From positions 30,901 through 94,900 of the forward strand of contig JAREIK010014559.1 in assembly GCA_029783825.1 (NCBI GenBank): a stretch of 64,000 nucleotides of DNA. Reading direction: 5' to 3'. Under the pieces are notes generated by a model. That model saw only the letters and a list, made by a program, of their open reading frames with translations. It searched no databases and was not told the DNA's origin. A program made the translations under genes and the position numbers. Positions 1 through 12,097 of this stretch are shown one piece after another (the stretch's first letter is position 1; the number at the start of each line of letters is the position of its first letter). Source of the DNA: Sapria himalayana (taxonomy: Eukaryota > Streptophyta > Magnoliopsida > Malpighiales > Rafflesiaceae).

Positions 1-781
1 AGTTGAACAATTGAAAAAAATGCTTGTGAAGAAAAGTGTTGTACCTTTAAGAGGCGAGCATTTTCATATGAAGAAAGGAGGGAGTTGAAGAAGAGATAAT
101 TAATTGGGTTTGGATTTTCATTGCTGTTGTGGGATGAACTTTTTAAATGATTATTATCATGGTTGTTATTAGTTGTATTTTTTTTGTTATATTAAGCTAC
201 CTAATTTTAGTAATTACTTTAGTAGTAATTGATGCTACTAATGTTTGTGGTCATCTTTAGCTATTCCTTCATATTTTAAGTAATTGTTTAAAAAATGTAG
301 TATTGTTATTATGGTTAACTTTCACTCGGCTGAACAAAGCCAACTTGTGACTAAACAAAGAACCAAATTAAGCACACAACTCGGTCCCGTTCTATTTAAC
401 ATTTCTATCCTTTTCTGCACATCTAAGCTTTTGACAAGGTAATGGAACTCGTTTGCGGTATTCATCCAATTTGACAAAACAAAATTTTCCCAAATTGAGT
501 TTGAAAGATACATAACTAAGTAATTATAAATGGTACAACAAAACATTTCAACATGAACTAATTTGGTCGGTTTGAAGAAAATAAATTGAAAAAAAATGTC
601 CGAACTCCATTCCGTCCCGGAACCATTTTCTCCTACCCAAAATCTCTGATCTCCGTACCATCCCATCCTGATATTTTCAACCTATTGGACAGGTCTGGAT
701 CTTCAAAAAAAAATCTCCTAACTGTGGGAAGGGACTGGAGATTTGTAATCCCCATCCAGTCCCGTCCGATGAGCACCACTT
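1..781 (+). mobile_element. hAT element, internally deleted 3' end (copy 0)
   Basis: The first ~75 bases match the transposase segment that encodes the LVKKSVVPLRGEHFH block in the other copies. At about position 73 the sequence jumps to the 3' untranslated region (gagggagttgaagaagag). About 1.4 kb is missing relative to the copy at 44260-47976, with a short microhomology (GA) at the join. The GGGAC/GTCCC-rich subterminal region follows (about 590-780). The right end reads gatgagcaccactt, a decayed version of the family terminus, followed by gcaattag at 782-789, a one-mismatch version of the usual target duplication gcatttag. The left end lies outside the window. Strand is given as the transposase direction. 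Open frames here on either strand are incidental. Confidence 0.85.
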
Positions 782-3700
782 GCAATTAGTGGTTTATAGG
801 TTTTATTTAAAAAATAAAATAACAACAAATTTAATATAACTTTTGAAACTATAACAATTTTTAAATTTTTTTAAAATGTGAATACTATATTTAGTTATGA
901 TAATCTTAATAATTAAATATCATGAAAATTCAATATAAAAAATTATATTGATATATATTATAATAATGATCATACAAAAGATTAATAAATATTTATTAAT
1001 AAGATAAATATTGTTTAAAATATATTTACAAAACCTAAAATGATTCAAAATGAAAGTGAAATATTTTACTAAATATTAAGTTTAAATTTTTAAATTTTGG
1101 TATCTATTTATAAGCTTATATATTTTTTGATCAAAAATAAATTATTTAAATTATATTTGCCTAACTATTAATTTATTTTTTAATTTATATTTCTGTAAAA
1201 ATAAACTAATAGATAATTAAAATGTATATATAAAATTATAATGAATACTGATAAAAATGAGATTTATGATTTATTATTTAGGGTATACCTATTTAATGGT
1301 TTATGTTTTTTGTGGTTTTGGGGTTAATGACTTTATTGATTTATATGTTTACACATTTAGGTTTTATTTATTGATTTATAGGTTTTATTTAATCAATGAA
1401 ATAACATAAAATTTATTTTTATGAATTTTCGTGATTTTAAAAGGTTATAACCTTTGAAAATATAATAATTTTTTAATAGTTCTAAAATATGAATACAATA
1501 CTTAGTTATAATAATCTTAATAATTATATTTGATGTAAATTAAAAATAAAAAATTTTATTAATATATATTATTTTGATGATCAAAAAATAAATTAATAAA
1601 TTATTATTAATAAGAAAGATATTAATTAAAATATATTGGTAGAACCTAAAATAATTCAAAATCAAAGTAAATTATATTACTAAATAAAATTTAAAATTTT
1701 TGAAATTTTGTTTATTTTTATAAGCTTATATTTTTTTTCATAAAAAATAATTTATTTAAATTATATATGTCTCACTCATTATTTATTTTGTAATTAATAT
1801 TTCTATAAAAATAAACTAATAAATAATTAAAAAGAATATTTAAAATTATAATGAATAAAAATAAAAATGAGATTTATTAATTATTATTTAGGTTATATAG
1901 GCTTAATGGTTTAAGTATTTAGGGGGTTTTGGTGTTTAGGAGTCTAGAGATTTAAATGTTTAGGCATTTAGTGGTTTATAAGTTTTATTTAAATACTAAA
2001 ATAATAATAATATTTTTTTGTGATTTTTTATCATTTTTGAAGATTATAACTTTTGAAAATATAATAATTTTTAAATTTTTTTCAAATGTAAATATAATAT
2101 TTAGTTATAATAATCATAATAATTATAAGACATTTAAATCCAATATAAGTAATTTTATTGTAACATATTATAAAATTGATCATATAATAAATTAATAAAC
2201 TATTCTTAATAAGATTGATAGCAATTAAAATATAATTACAAAATGTATACATAATGATTCAAAATCAAAGTAAAATATATTACTAAATAATAATTTTTTG
2301 TTTTTAAATTTCTACTTCTTTTTATATGCTTATATTTTTTTTATTAAAAATAAATTATTAAATTATAGTTGTCCCGCTCATTATTTATTTTATGATTAAT
2401 ATTTATATAAAAAAAAAACTAATAAATAATTAAAATGAATATTTAATATTATAATGAGTACAAATTAAAATGAGATTTATGTTTTTTTATATATGGTATA
2501 CCGGTTTAATGGTTTGATTATTTAGGAGTTTTGTTGTTTAGGAGTTTATCAATTTATGTTTTTAGGTATTTAGTGGTTTATAGGTTTTATTTATATAATA
2601 AAAATAACTTTTTTTTATTTTTTCTGATTTTCAAAGGTTATAACCTTTGAAAATAAAATAATTTTTAAAATCTTTTGAAATGTGAATACTATGTATAATT
2701 ATATTAATCTTACTAATTATATATCATATAAATTCAATATAAACAATTTTAATGATAGATATTATAATAATGATCAAAAATTAAATTAATAAACTATTAT
2801 TAATAATATAAATAATAATTAAAATATATTTACATAACACAATGATACAAAATCAAATCAAAATATATTACTAAATAATAATATTTAGATGAAAAATATA
2901 TTACTATATAAAAATGATTCAGAAGAGAGCAAAATATATTACTATATAATAATTTGTTGTTTTGAAATTTTTTTTATTTTAAAATAAATTATTTTTCATT
3001 TTAATGAAAAATAATTTTTATAAATTATATTTTTCTAAATCATAATTTATTTTATAATTAATATTTATATAAAAATAAACAAATAGATAATTAAAATGAA
3101 TATTTAAAATTATAATGAAAAAAATAATATTGAGATTTATTATTTATTATTTAAGGTTACTAGTTTAAACGGATTATTATTTATTATTTAGTGTTTTAGA
3201 GATTTAGGTGTTATTGATTTAAGTGTTTAAACATTTAGTGGTTTATAGGTTTTATTTAAACAATGAAATATCGAAAAAAAATATTTATTTTTTTATTTTT
3301 TCACATTTTCAAAGGTTATAAACTTTGAAAATATAATAATTTTAAAATTTTTTTCAAAAGTGAATTCAATATTTAGTTATAATAATCATTATATTTATAT
3401 ATCATATAAATTCAATATAAACAATATTATTGATAAATATTCAAATAAATGATCAAAAAATAAATTAATAATCTATTATTAATAAGATAGATATCAATTA
3501 AAAAAAATTACAAAACCTATAATATTTCAGAAGCAAAGCAAATTATATTACTATATAATAATTTTTTGTTTTTAATTTTTTTTTCTTTTAATAAGTTTAT
3601 CTATATTTTTTTTGATCAAAAATAATATATATAAATTATATTTGTCTAACTCATCATTTATTTTTTAATTAATATTTATATAAAAATAAACAAATAAATA

Positions 3701-4343
3701 ATTAAAATGAATATTTAAAATTATAATGAAAAAAATAAAAATGGATTTATTATTTATTATTTATTATTTATTACTTATTATTTAGTATTTATTATTTATT
3801 ATTTAGGATATATCTGATTAAAAAAATTATATATTTAGGGTTTTCGAGATTTAGAAGTTATTCATTTAAGAGTTTAGGCATTTAATGGTTTATAGGTTTT
3901 ATTCAAATAATGAAATAATAAAAAATTTATTTTTGATATTTTTTCAAATTTTCTAAGATTATAACATTTGAAAATATAATAATTTTAAAATTTATTAAAA
4001 ATGTGAATACAATATTTAGTAATAATAAATATTATAACTATATATAATATAAACAAAATATAAACAATTTTATTGATAGATATTATATGAATTATCAAAC
4101 AATAAATTAATAAACTATTATTAATATGATAGATATAAATTAAAATAAAATTAAAAAAAACTTAAAATGATTCAAAATCAAAGTAAAATTTATTATTACA
4201 TTATAATTTTTTTTTTAGTTTTTGCATCATTTTATAAGCTTATATGATTTATTGATGAAAAATATATTATTTAAATTATATTTGTATCACTCATAATTTA
4301 TTTTGTAATTAATATTTCTATAAATTATTTAAATTATATTTAA

Positions 4344-4442
4344 GGTTTACGAGTTTAAAGGTTTAAGTATTTAGGGGCTTCGGGGTTTAGGAGTTTAGAT
4401 ATTTATGTATTTAGGCATTTAATGTTTTATAAGCTTTATTTA
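4344..4442 (+). repeat. 8-bp periodic TTTA block (representative of every monomer)
   Basis: TTTA occurs at 4346, 4354, 4362, 4370, 4386, 4394, 4402, 4410, 4418 and 4426, an exact 8-bp register. The slot at 4378 holds CTTC and the slot at 4434 holds CTTT. Units read like ggggttta, ggagttta, gatattta, ggcattta, so the consensus is about NNNGTTTA. The same register is visible in other monomers, for example about 22140-22230 and 53396-53460, and reversed at about 38520-38600. It lies about 60 bp upstream of the palindrome core. It resembles the plant telomere unit TTTAGGG with one extra base; a telomeric origin is only an inference. Confidence 0.85.
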
Positions 4443-6249
4443 AATAATGATATAACAAAAAATTTATTTTTGTTATTTTTTCTCATTTTTGAAGGTTATA
4501 AACTTTGAAAATATAACAATTTTTAAATTTCTTTTATATGTGAATACTATATTTAGTTATGATAATCTTGATAATTATATACATGTAAATTCAATATAAA
4601 CAATTATATTGAAATATATTATATTAATGATCAAAAAATAAATTAATAAACTATTATTAATAAGATAGATATAATTTTAAATATATTTGTAAAACGTAAA
4701 TTTATTCAAAATCAAAGTAAAATATATTACAAAATAATACTTTTTTTGATGTTTTGCTTCTTTTTATAAGTTTATATTTTGTGTTATTAAAAGTAAATTA
4801 TTTAAATTATATATGTCTTCATCATAATTAATTTTTAATTTATAATTCTATAAAAATAAACTAATAAAGAATTAAAATGAATATTTAAAAATATAATGAA
4901 TACAAATAAAATAGAGATTTATTATTTATTATTCAGGATATACTAATTTAATGGTTTAAGTATTTAGGTGTTTTGGGGTTTAGTGATTTAATTGTTTAGG
5001 CCTTTAGTGATTTATAGTTTTTATTTAATGATTGAATAAATAAAAAATTTAATTTTTTTATATTTTTTTAATCTTTGAAGGTTATAACCTTGGAAATTAT
5101 AATAATTTTTAATTTTTTTTAAATGTGAATATAATATTCAGTAATAATAATCTTAATAATTATATATAATGTAAACTCAATATAAATAATTTTATTAATA
5201 GATATTATAATAATGATCAATAAAAAATTAATAAACTATTATTAATAAGAATGATATAAATTAAAATATAATTACAAAATCTAAAATGATTAAAAATAAA
5301 AATAAAATATATTACTAAATAATGAATTTTTGTTTTTAATATTTTGCCTCTTTTTTAGAGATATATATTTTTTTTTGATAAAAAATAAATTATTTAAATT
5401 AGATATATCTCACTAATAATTTATTTCTATAAAAATATATTAGATAAATAATTAAAATAAAAATTTAAAATTATACTTAATAAAAATTAATTTGATATTT
5501 ATTATTTTTTATTAATGTACACCAGTTTAATAGTTTAAGTATTTAAAGATTTTGTCATTTAGGAGTTTAGCAATTTATGCTTTTAGGCATTTAGTGGTTT
5601 AAAGTTTTTATTTAAATAATAAAATAACAAAAAAATTGTGTAATTTTTTCTCATTTTTATAGGTTATGACCTTTGAAAATATAATAATATTTAAAATTTT
5701 TTGAAATGTGAATACAATATTTAGTTATAATAATATTAATAATTATATATCATATAAATTCAATATAAACAATTTTATTGATAGATAATATAATAATGAT
5801 CAAAATTTAAATTAATAAACTATTAATAAAAAGATTGATATTAATTAAAAAATATTTACAAATCACAAATTGATTCAAAATTAAAATAAAATATATTACT
5901 GGATAATAATTTTTAATTTTTAAATTTTTACTTCATTTATAAGCATATATATTTTTTTGATTAAAAATAAATTAATTAAAATATATATGTCGCTCTTATA
6001 ATTTAATTTGTAATAAATATTTCTAAAAAAAAAAATTAATAAATAATTAAAATGAATATTTAAAATTATAATATATAGAAATAAAAATTAGATTTATTAA
6101 TTATTAAGTATTATATATCAGTTTAATGGATTATGTATTTAGGCATTATTAGGTTTATGAGTTTACTGATTTAACTGTGTATGCATTTAGTTGTTAATAA
6201 GTTTTATTAAAAAAATAAAATAAAATATATTTATTTTTATTATTTTTTG

Positions 6250-6281
6250 ATATTTTCAAAGGTTATAACCTTTGAAAATAT
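6250..6281. repeat. Perfect 32-bp palindrome at monomer core
   Basis: Arms atattttcaaaggtta and its exact reverse complement meet at TTATAA, giving a 32-bp perfect palindrome with no spacer. The same 32 bp occurs at 16431-16462. Slightly shorter perfect versions are at 2627-2654 (28 bp) and 58271-58300 (30 bp). Nearly every monomer carries a more or less decayed form at the same place. It could extrude as a cruciform or bind a dimeric protein; neither is shown. Confidence 0.93.
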
Positions 6282-7529
6282 AATAATTTTTAAATTTTTT
6301 TCAAATGTGAATACAATATTCAGTTACGATAATCATTATATTTATATATCATATAAATTCAATATAAACAATTTTATTGATAAATATTCTAATAATGATC
6401 AAAAAATAAATTAATAATCTATTATTAATAAGTTAGATATCAATTAAAATATAATTACAAAACCTAAAATGATTCAGAAGAAAAGCCAAATATATTACTA
6501 TATAATAATTGTTTGGTTAGAAATTTTTTTTTCTTTTAAAAAGTTTATCAATAATTTTTTGATTAAAAATAATTTAAATAAATTATATTTGTCTAACTCA
6601 ATTTATTTTGCAATTAATATTTATATATAAATAAACAAATAAATAATTAAAATGAATATTTAAAATTATAATGAAAAAAAATGAGATTTATTATTTATTA
6701 TTTAGGGATACCGGTTTAATTTAAATTAGATCTGTCTCACAAATAATTTATTTTTTTATTTATATTTCTATAAAATAAATTGATAAATAATTAAAATAAA
6801 AATTTAAAATTATACTGAATAAATATTAAAATGAGATTTATGATTTTTTATTAATGTATACCAATTTAATGATTTAAGTATTTAGAGGTTTTGTCATTAG
6901 AAGTTTAGCGATTTAAGTTTTTAGGCTTTTAGTGGTTTATTGGTTTTATTTAAAAAAATAAATTAACAAAAAAAATTTATATAATTTTTTATCATTTTCA
7001 TAGATTATAACATTTGAAAATATAATAATATTTAAAATTTTTTGTAATTTTAATATAATATTTTCTTATAATAATATTAATAATTATATATCATATAAAT
7101 TTAATATAAATAATTTTATTGATAGATATTATAATAATGATCAAAAATTAAATTTATAAACTATTAATATTAAGATAGATATTAATTAAAAAATATTTAC
7201 AAAACCCAAATTGATTCTAAATTAAAGTAACTTATATTACTTTATAATAATTTTTAATTATAAATTTATACTTCTTATATAAGCATATATTTTTATTAGA
7301 TAAATAATATATTATTTAAATTATATTTATCACACTCATAATTTATTTTGTAATAAATATTTTTAAATAAATACACTAATAAATAATTAAAATGAATATT
7401 TAAAAATAAAATAAATAGCAATAAAAAATAGATTTATTAATTATTAATAGTATTTAGCGGTTTAATGGTTTATGTATTTAGGCATTACATGGTCTAGGAG
7501 TTTACTGATTTAAATTTATATGTATTTAG

Positions 7530-10500
7530 TTGGGCAGCTCATGGGACTCGGAGATTTGCGACCTAACCCGAAGTCTTGTCCCGAAGGAATTGGGACTGAG
7601 AAAAATCCATTGACTTTGACTTTTCCCATCCCGTTCTATCACATATTTTTTCTTTTGGGACGGTTCCGGATCTTAACCAATATCCCCCCGAGAACCGTCT
7701 CATCCTAAAAAACTGATACTAGGACCAGGAATATATATATATTTCTATAACATGAAGATGCCACCAATTACGCTACTGCCCATCCAATTCCGACGCACCT
7801 ATTGCTGTTCCGACGAGTTCCAGACCACCTCATGCCGTTCCAACCATGTTTAGTTAGGTCCATCCATTGTCCGTCACACTTCTGGTTGCCTCCACCGTGT
7901 CCCAGATTCCACCAGCCTTTTGGTTTGTTTTTTTTGATGAGAATTGAGTGATTAATTATTATTATTATGTGTCTCAGTCAGTTTTGTTGAGTATTGGTTG
8001 TGGTGTTGTGGTTGGGCCAAAAGAGTTCGGTGAATGTGTTACAGTCAGTTTTGTAGAGCTTGCTTGTTTCAAATATTTATATGTATTTATGCTTAACATA
8101 TCATATTAATTAATGGCAATGCAGATGGCACAATCCTATGGTAAACGAAAAATATAATAAATTGAAGATGATCACATCTCAAATGATCAAATTACTGGTA
8201 AATCCAATCATCATCCTTCCACGAACTTTCCTATATTTACGACAGGTTCTTCAATTCCAATTGTAAAAGAAAGTCAAGGTACAGCTGAACCTCAAGCTCA
8301 TAAAAAGTATAAGTTTTCTGTTTGTGAAACTTATGAGATATTAGTTGATTCAGAGGGAAAAGAAATAGGTAGGGCAGCTTGTATATGGTGTAGGAAAGAA
8401 TATTTGGCAAAAAGTGATCAAGGTACTTCGGGTTTATGGAAATACTTGATAGTGACTTGTAGGATATTTCCACACAAAAAAGAATTAATAGAAGCTCACA
8501 AAGGTAAAGAGAAGTCACAATCTTTGTTGAGTTTCACTAAAGTTAATAGTTCAGAGGATAACAAATTAACTTGTTAGCAATTTGATCAACAACTAGTTAG
8601 AAAGGTTTTAGTGAAAATTATCATAAAAGGTGAATTGCCTTTTTGTTTTGTTGAAAGGGATGAGTTCAAGGAGTTTTGTGGAGTTAGTGTGCCTCAATTC
8701 AAAATTCCATCTAGGCATTCTACACTGAGGGATTATTTTTCTTTTTTTGTGAAAGAAAAGAAGAAATTATTTGATAGCATATCATCTCATTGTTGTAGAG
8801 TTTCATTGACTACCGACACTTGGACTAGCATTCAAAATTTGTCTTATATATGTTTGACTGTTCATTTAATTGATTCTCAATAAAATATGCATAAAAGGCT
8901 TTTGAACTTTTGTGTAATTAAAAGTCATTATGGAGTTAATATTAGAAATGCTATTGAGTTTTGCATGAATGAATGGTGTTTGACAAAGTTGATGTGCATT
9001 ACTGTTGACAATGCATCAAATAATAATGTTGCAGTTGAACAATTGAAAAAAAAGCTTGTGAAGAAAAGTGTTGTACCTTTGAGAGGCGAGCATTTTCATA
9101 TGAGATGTTGTGCTCATATTCTTAACTTAATTTTCAGAGGTGGCATTGCAGTAGTCGAGGGTGCTATTCATAAAATTAGAGGTGTGGTGAAGAAGCAAAC
9201 TTGACATATGGATCTTCATTGCATTTAGATTGTCCTACAAGATAAAATTCAACTTATTTGATGCTACAAACTGATATAAAATATCAAAAAGAATTTGATA
9301 AGTTGGAGGACAAAGACTAAAAAATTTTGAAGGAGTTTGTTTCAAATGTTCCAACTGAGAGAGACTGAACAAATGCCAAATTTTTGGCTCATTTCTTGAA
9401 AATATTTTATGAGGTAACTTGTAAATTTTCTGGCTCATAATATTCTACCTCTACTGTTTATTTTCTTGAGATTATTCGAATTTTGAAAAATATTGAGATT
9501 TGTGAATATAGTAGAGATACAATGGTGTCTGAAATGGGTATGAAAATGAGGCATAAATTCAACAAATATTGGGGTTCTCTTCAGTCAACAAATATTATGC
9601 TTTTTGTAGGTGTAGTGTTGGATCCTAGATATAAGCTCAAATATCTCAAGGTTAAGTACACTTAGTATTATGGAGAGGAATTGGCTAAAAATTTGGTGAA
9701 AAATGTTATAAATGCTTTAAATGAGATGATGGATGATTATAAAGATTTAAATGAAGATAAATAAAAACAATATGATTTCTCTTCTACTGTGTTGAAGAAA
9801 AATGATTATTTCTTTGTTGATAGTGATACTTATGTTGATGATTTTTTTTGTTGAATTGGAGAAATAACAAGAAGTTGCAGCTTTGGAAGAGTTGGATAGG
9901 TACTTCGAGGACAAACTTGAAAAATTTTGGAATTGATTTTGATCTTCTAAACTAGTGGAATGTAAATTAGGTGAGGTATCCTTCTTTGGAAAATGTAGCA
10001 AGGGATGTATTTGCTATCCAAGCATCTACTGTGGCCTACGAATCTATATTTAGCACTGGGGGGAGAACTTTAGATAAATTTAGGAGTTCTTTAACACCTA
10101 TTACAGCTGAAGTTCCCATATGTCTACAAGATTGGTTGAGAAGCTCAAACAAACCTATTGAAATTGAAGAATTAGTTCAAGACCTTGATGATAATGAATC
10201 AGGTTAGTATACAAATCTCGTAAATTTTAATTTCACTTTTACTTATTTTATTCATTCAATTTAATAAAAATATGGTTCAATTACAATTTTCAGAGGGGTC
10301 ACAAGATCCAAATATTCTTCCAACTATAGTTGGCCAACTAAATTTGGAATGAGTGTATTAAATTTTATAAGGTAATATTTTGTTTTTTTATTACTCTTTC
10401 ATCTTATAAATTCAAGTCTACATGATTACCATGTTTTCATCTTTGGTTGTCCTTCTACAGTGGAGGAATAAAAGGGAGGAGTTGTAGAAGAGATAATTAA

Positions 10501-11173
10501 TTGGGTTTGGATTTTCGTTGGTGTTCCATGACGGACCTTTGAAATGATTATTATCATGGTTGTTATAAGTTGTATTTTTTTTGTTATATTAAGCTGCCTA
10601 ATTTTAGCAATTACTTAAGTAGTAATTGCTGCTTCCAATGTTTGTGGTCATCTTTAGCTATTCCTTAACATTGTAAGTAATTGTTTAAAAAATGTAGTAT
10701 TGCTATTATGGTTAACTTTCACTCGGCTGAACAAAGCCAACTTGTGAAAAAAAAGAATCAAATTAAGTACACAACTCGGTCCCGTTCTATTTAACATTTC
10801 TATTTTTTTTGCACATCAAAGCTTTTGACAAGGTAATGGAACTCGTTTGCGGTATTTAGCCTATTTTTCAAAAAAAAATTGGCCAAATTTGAGTTTGAAA
10901 GATTCATATCTAAGGAATGATAAATGGTACAACAAAATGTTTCGACATGAACTAACTTGGTCGGTTTGAAGAAAATAAATTGAAAAAAATGTCTCAACTC
11001 CATTTCGTCCCGGAATCATTTTCTCCTACCCAAAATCCCCGATCTACATCCCATCTCATCTCGATATTTTCAACCTATGGGATGGGTTTGGATCTTCAAA
11101 AAAAATCTCCGAACTGTGGGAAGGGACTAGAGATTTGTAATCCCCATCCCGTCCCGTCCCATGAGGACACCTA
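7530..11173 (+). mobile_element. hAT transposon copy 1, near full length
   Basis: The 3644-bp element has 8-bp flanking duplications gtatttag (7522-7529) and gcatttag (11174-11181). The termini are decayed inverted repeats: ttgggcagctcatgggac on the left and, reverse-complemented, taggtgtcctcatgggac on the right. Both ends carry ~200 bp of unusually GC-rich sequence full of GGGAC/GTCCC motifs, typical of hAT subterminal transposase-binding regions. Inside are a 5' leader with a short AT run (about 7730), a probable leader intron ending at gcaatgcag just before the start codon (8125), a broken transposase gene, and a probable intron in the 3' untranslated region (about 10371-10460, gtaata to ctacag). 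The 8-bp duplication, TAGGG-like ends and transposase type are known hAT-superfamily features. This copy is dead. Confidence 0.92.
8125..10352 (+). pseudogene. hAT transposase pseudogene (copy 1)
   Basis: This is a remnant of a cut-and-paste transposase. In order: a BED-type finger with CIWC at 8380-8391 and a further Cys at 8458; a conserved region with DELPF and FVERDEF (about 8630-8670); catalytic Asp in TTDTW (8815-8817); second Asp in TVDNASNN (9007-9009); LDPRYKLKYL (about 9625-9655); and the C-terminal dimerisation block RYPSLENVARDVFAIQ with the probable catalytic Glu in AYES (10040-10042). A 91-bp intron (10203-10293, gttagt to ttttcag) probably joins to a short last exon ending ILPTIVGQLNLE and TGA at 10350. 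Stops lie at 8155, 8158, 8575, 8881, 9366 and 9438, and a 52-bp deletion at about 9190 shifts the frame. The start follows a splice-acceptor-like gcaatgcag. No function remains. Confidence 0.92.
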
Positions 11174-12097
11174 GCATTTAGTGGTTTATAGGTTTTATTT
11201 ATAAAATAAAATAACAAAAAATTTATTTTTATTATTTTTTGATATTTTCAAAGGGTATAACCATTGAAAATATAATAATTTTTAAATTTTTTTCAAATGT
11301 GAATACAATATTTAGTTATACTAATCATTATATTTATATATTATATAAATTCAATATAAATAATTTTATTGATAAATATTCTAATAATAATCAAAAAATA
11401 GATTAATAATCCATTAATAATATGATAGATATTAATTAAAATATAATTATAAATCTTAAAATGATTTAGAAGCAAAGAAAGATATATTACTATATAATAA
11501 TTTTTTGTTTTTGAATTTTTTCTTTATTTATAATATGTTTATCAATATTTTTTTAATGAAAAATAATGCATATAAAATATATTTGTCTAACTCATAATTT
11601 ATTTTGTTATTAATATTTATATATAATAAACAAATAAATAATTAAAATGAATATTTAAAATTATAATGAAAAAAAAATGAGATTTATTCTTTATTATTTA
11701 GGGTATACCAGTTTAATTTAAATTATATCTATCTCACTAATAATTTATTTTGTAATTAATATTTTAATAAAAATAAACAGATAAATAATTAAAATAAAAA
11801 TATAAAATTATACTGAATAAAAATTAAAATGAGATTTATGAATTATTATTAATGTATACCAATTTAATATTTTTAGTATTTAGAGGTTTTGTCCTTTAGG
11901 ATGTTATCGATTTATGTTTTTAGGCATTTAGAGGTTTATTGGTTTTGTTTAAATAATGTAATAACAAAAAAATTATTTTTGATATTTTTTCACATTTTCA
12001 AAGGTTATAACCTCTGAAAATATAATTATTTTAAAATTTTTTAAAAATGTGAATACAATATTTAGTAAAAATAATCATTATAATTTTATATAATAGA
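11174..12097 (+). repeat. Satellite array segment 2, forward
   Basis: Contains the right half of the Y monomer interrupted by hAT copy 1 (core at about 11256, changed to GGGTATAACC), a core-less hybrid junction at about 11710, and another core at 12005. The first 300 bp closely match the right flank of hAT copy 3 (47977 onward), including the unusual gttatactaatc and taataatccattaataat, which shows the two loci were duplicated together. The segment ends abruptly at the truncated hAT fragment. Confidence 0.9.

Larger units (their letters stand above)
782..7529 (+). repeat. Satellite array segment 1, forward orientation
   Basis: Tandem monomers of a ~600 bp AT-rich satellite. Palindrome cores (TTATAA or variant) begin near 834 (decayed), 1445, 2044, 2638, 3316, 3959, 4496, 5082, 5664, 6263 and 7015. 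Spacing is mostly 580-600 bp; subtype U to V is shorter (537) and 6263 to 7015 is longer (752) because a core-less partial monomer is inserted at about 6718. Subtypes in order are A (1445), B (2044), C (2638), T-like (3316), U, V, W, X, Y, hybrid, X. An expanded TTTATTA run lies at about 3748-3812. No gene was found: the open frames are lysine/isoleucine/tyrosine-rich translations of the repeat that recur wherever the monomer recurs. Confidence 0.93.

Noticed and set aside
322..666. Minus-strand open frame in the right subterminal region of the hAT element, repeated at 10800-11003, 12410-12622, 29442-29639 and 47454-47804.
   Set aside because: It lies in the non-coding 3' subterminal DNA, changes length in every copy, and matches no domain; its recurrence reflects the repeated element.
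1956..2195. Open frames of 60-93 codons rich in Ile, Asn, Tyr and Lys within the satellite (here and at about 20624, 25411, 28109, 35672, 38827, 39527, 50567, 53990, 55959, 57049, 59162, 59510 and 60213).
   Set aside because: They are the same stretch of the monomer translated by chance. They occur on whichever strand the repeat points, vary in length, and have no codon signature of a gene.
3748..3812. TTTATTA tandem run (also 62303-62337) considered as a functional minisatellite.
   Set aside because: It is a slippage expansion of the ttattatttattatttagg string that ends most monomers.
7730..7745. AT dinucleotide runs (also about 32751-32773 and 44460-44487) considered as independent microsatellite loci.
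   Set aside because: All sit at the same position in the hAT leader, so they are one element feature varying in length.
8237..8518. Antisense 93-codon frame opposite the BED finger, also at 17379-17660, 31983-32264 and 44989-45222.
   Set aside because: It is the reverse shadow of the conserved transposase N-terminus; the sense frame carries the recognisable CIWC finger.
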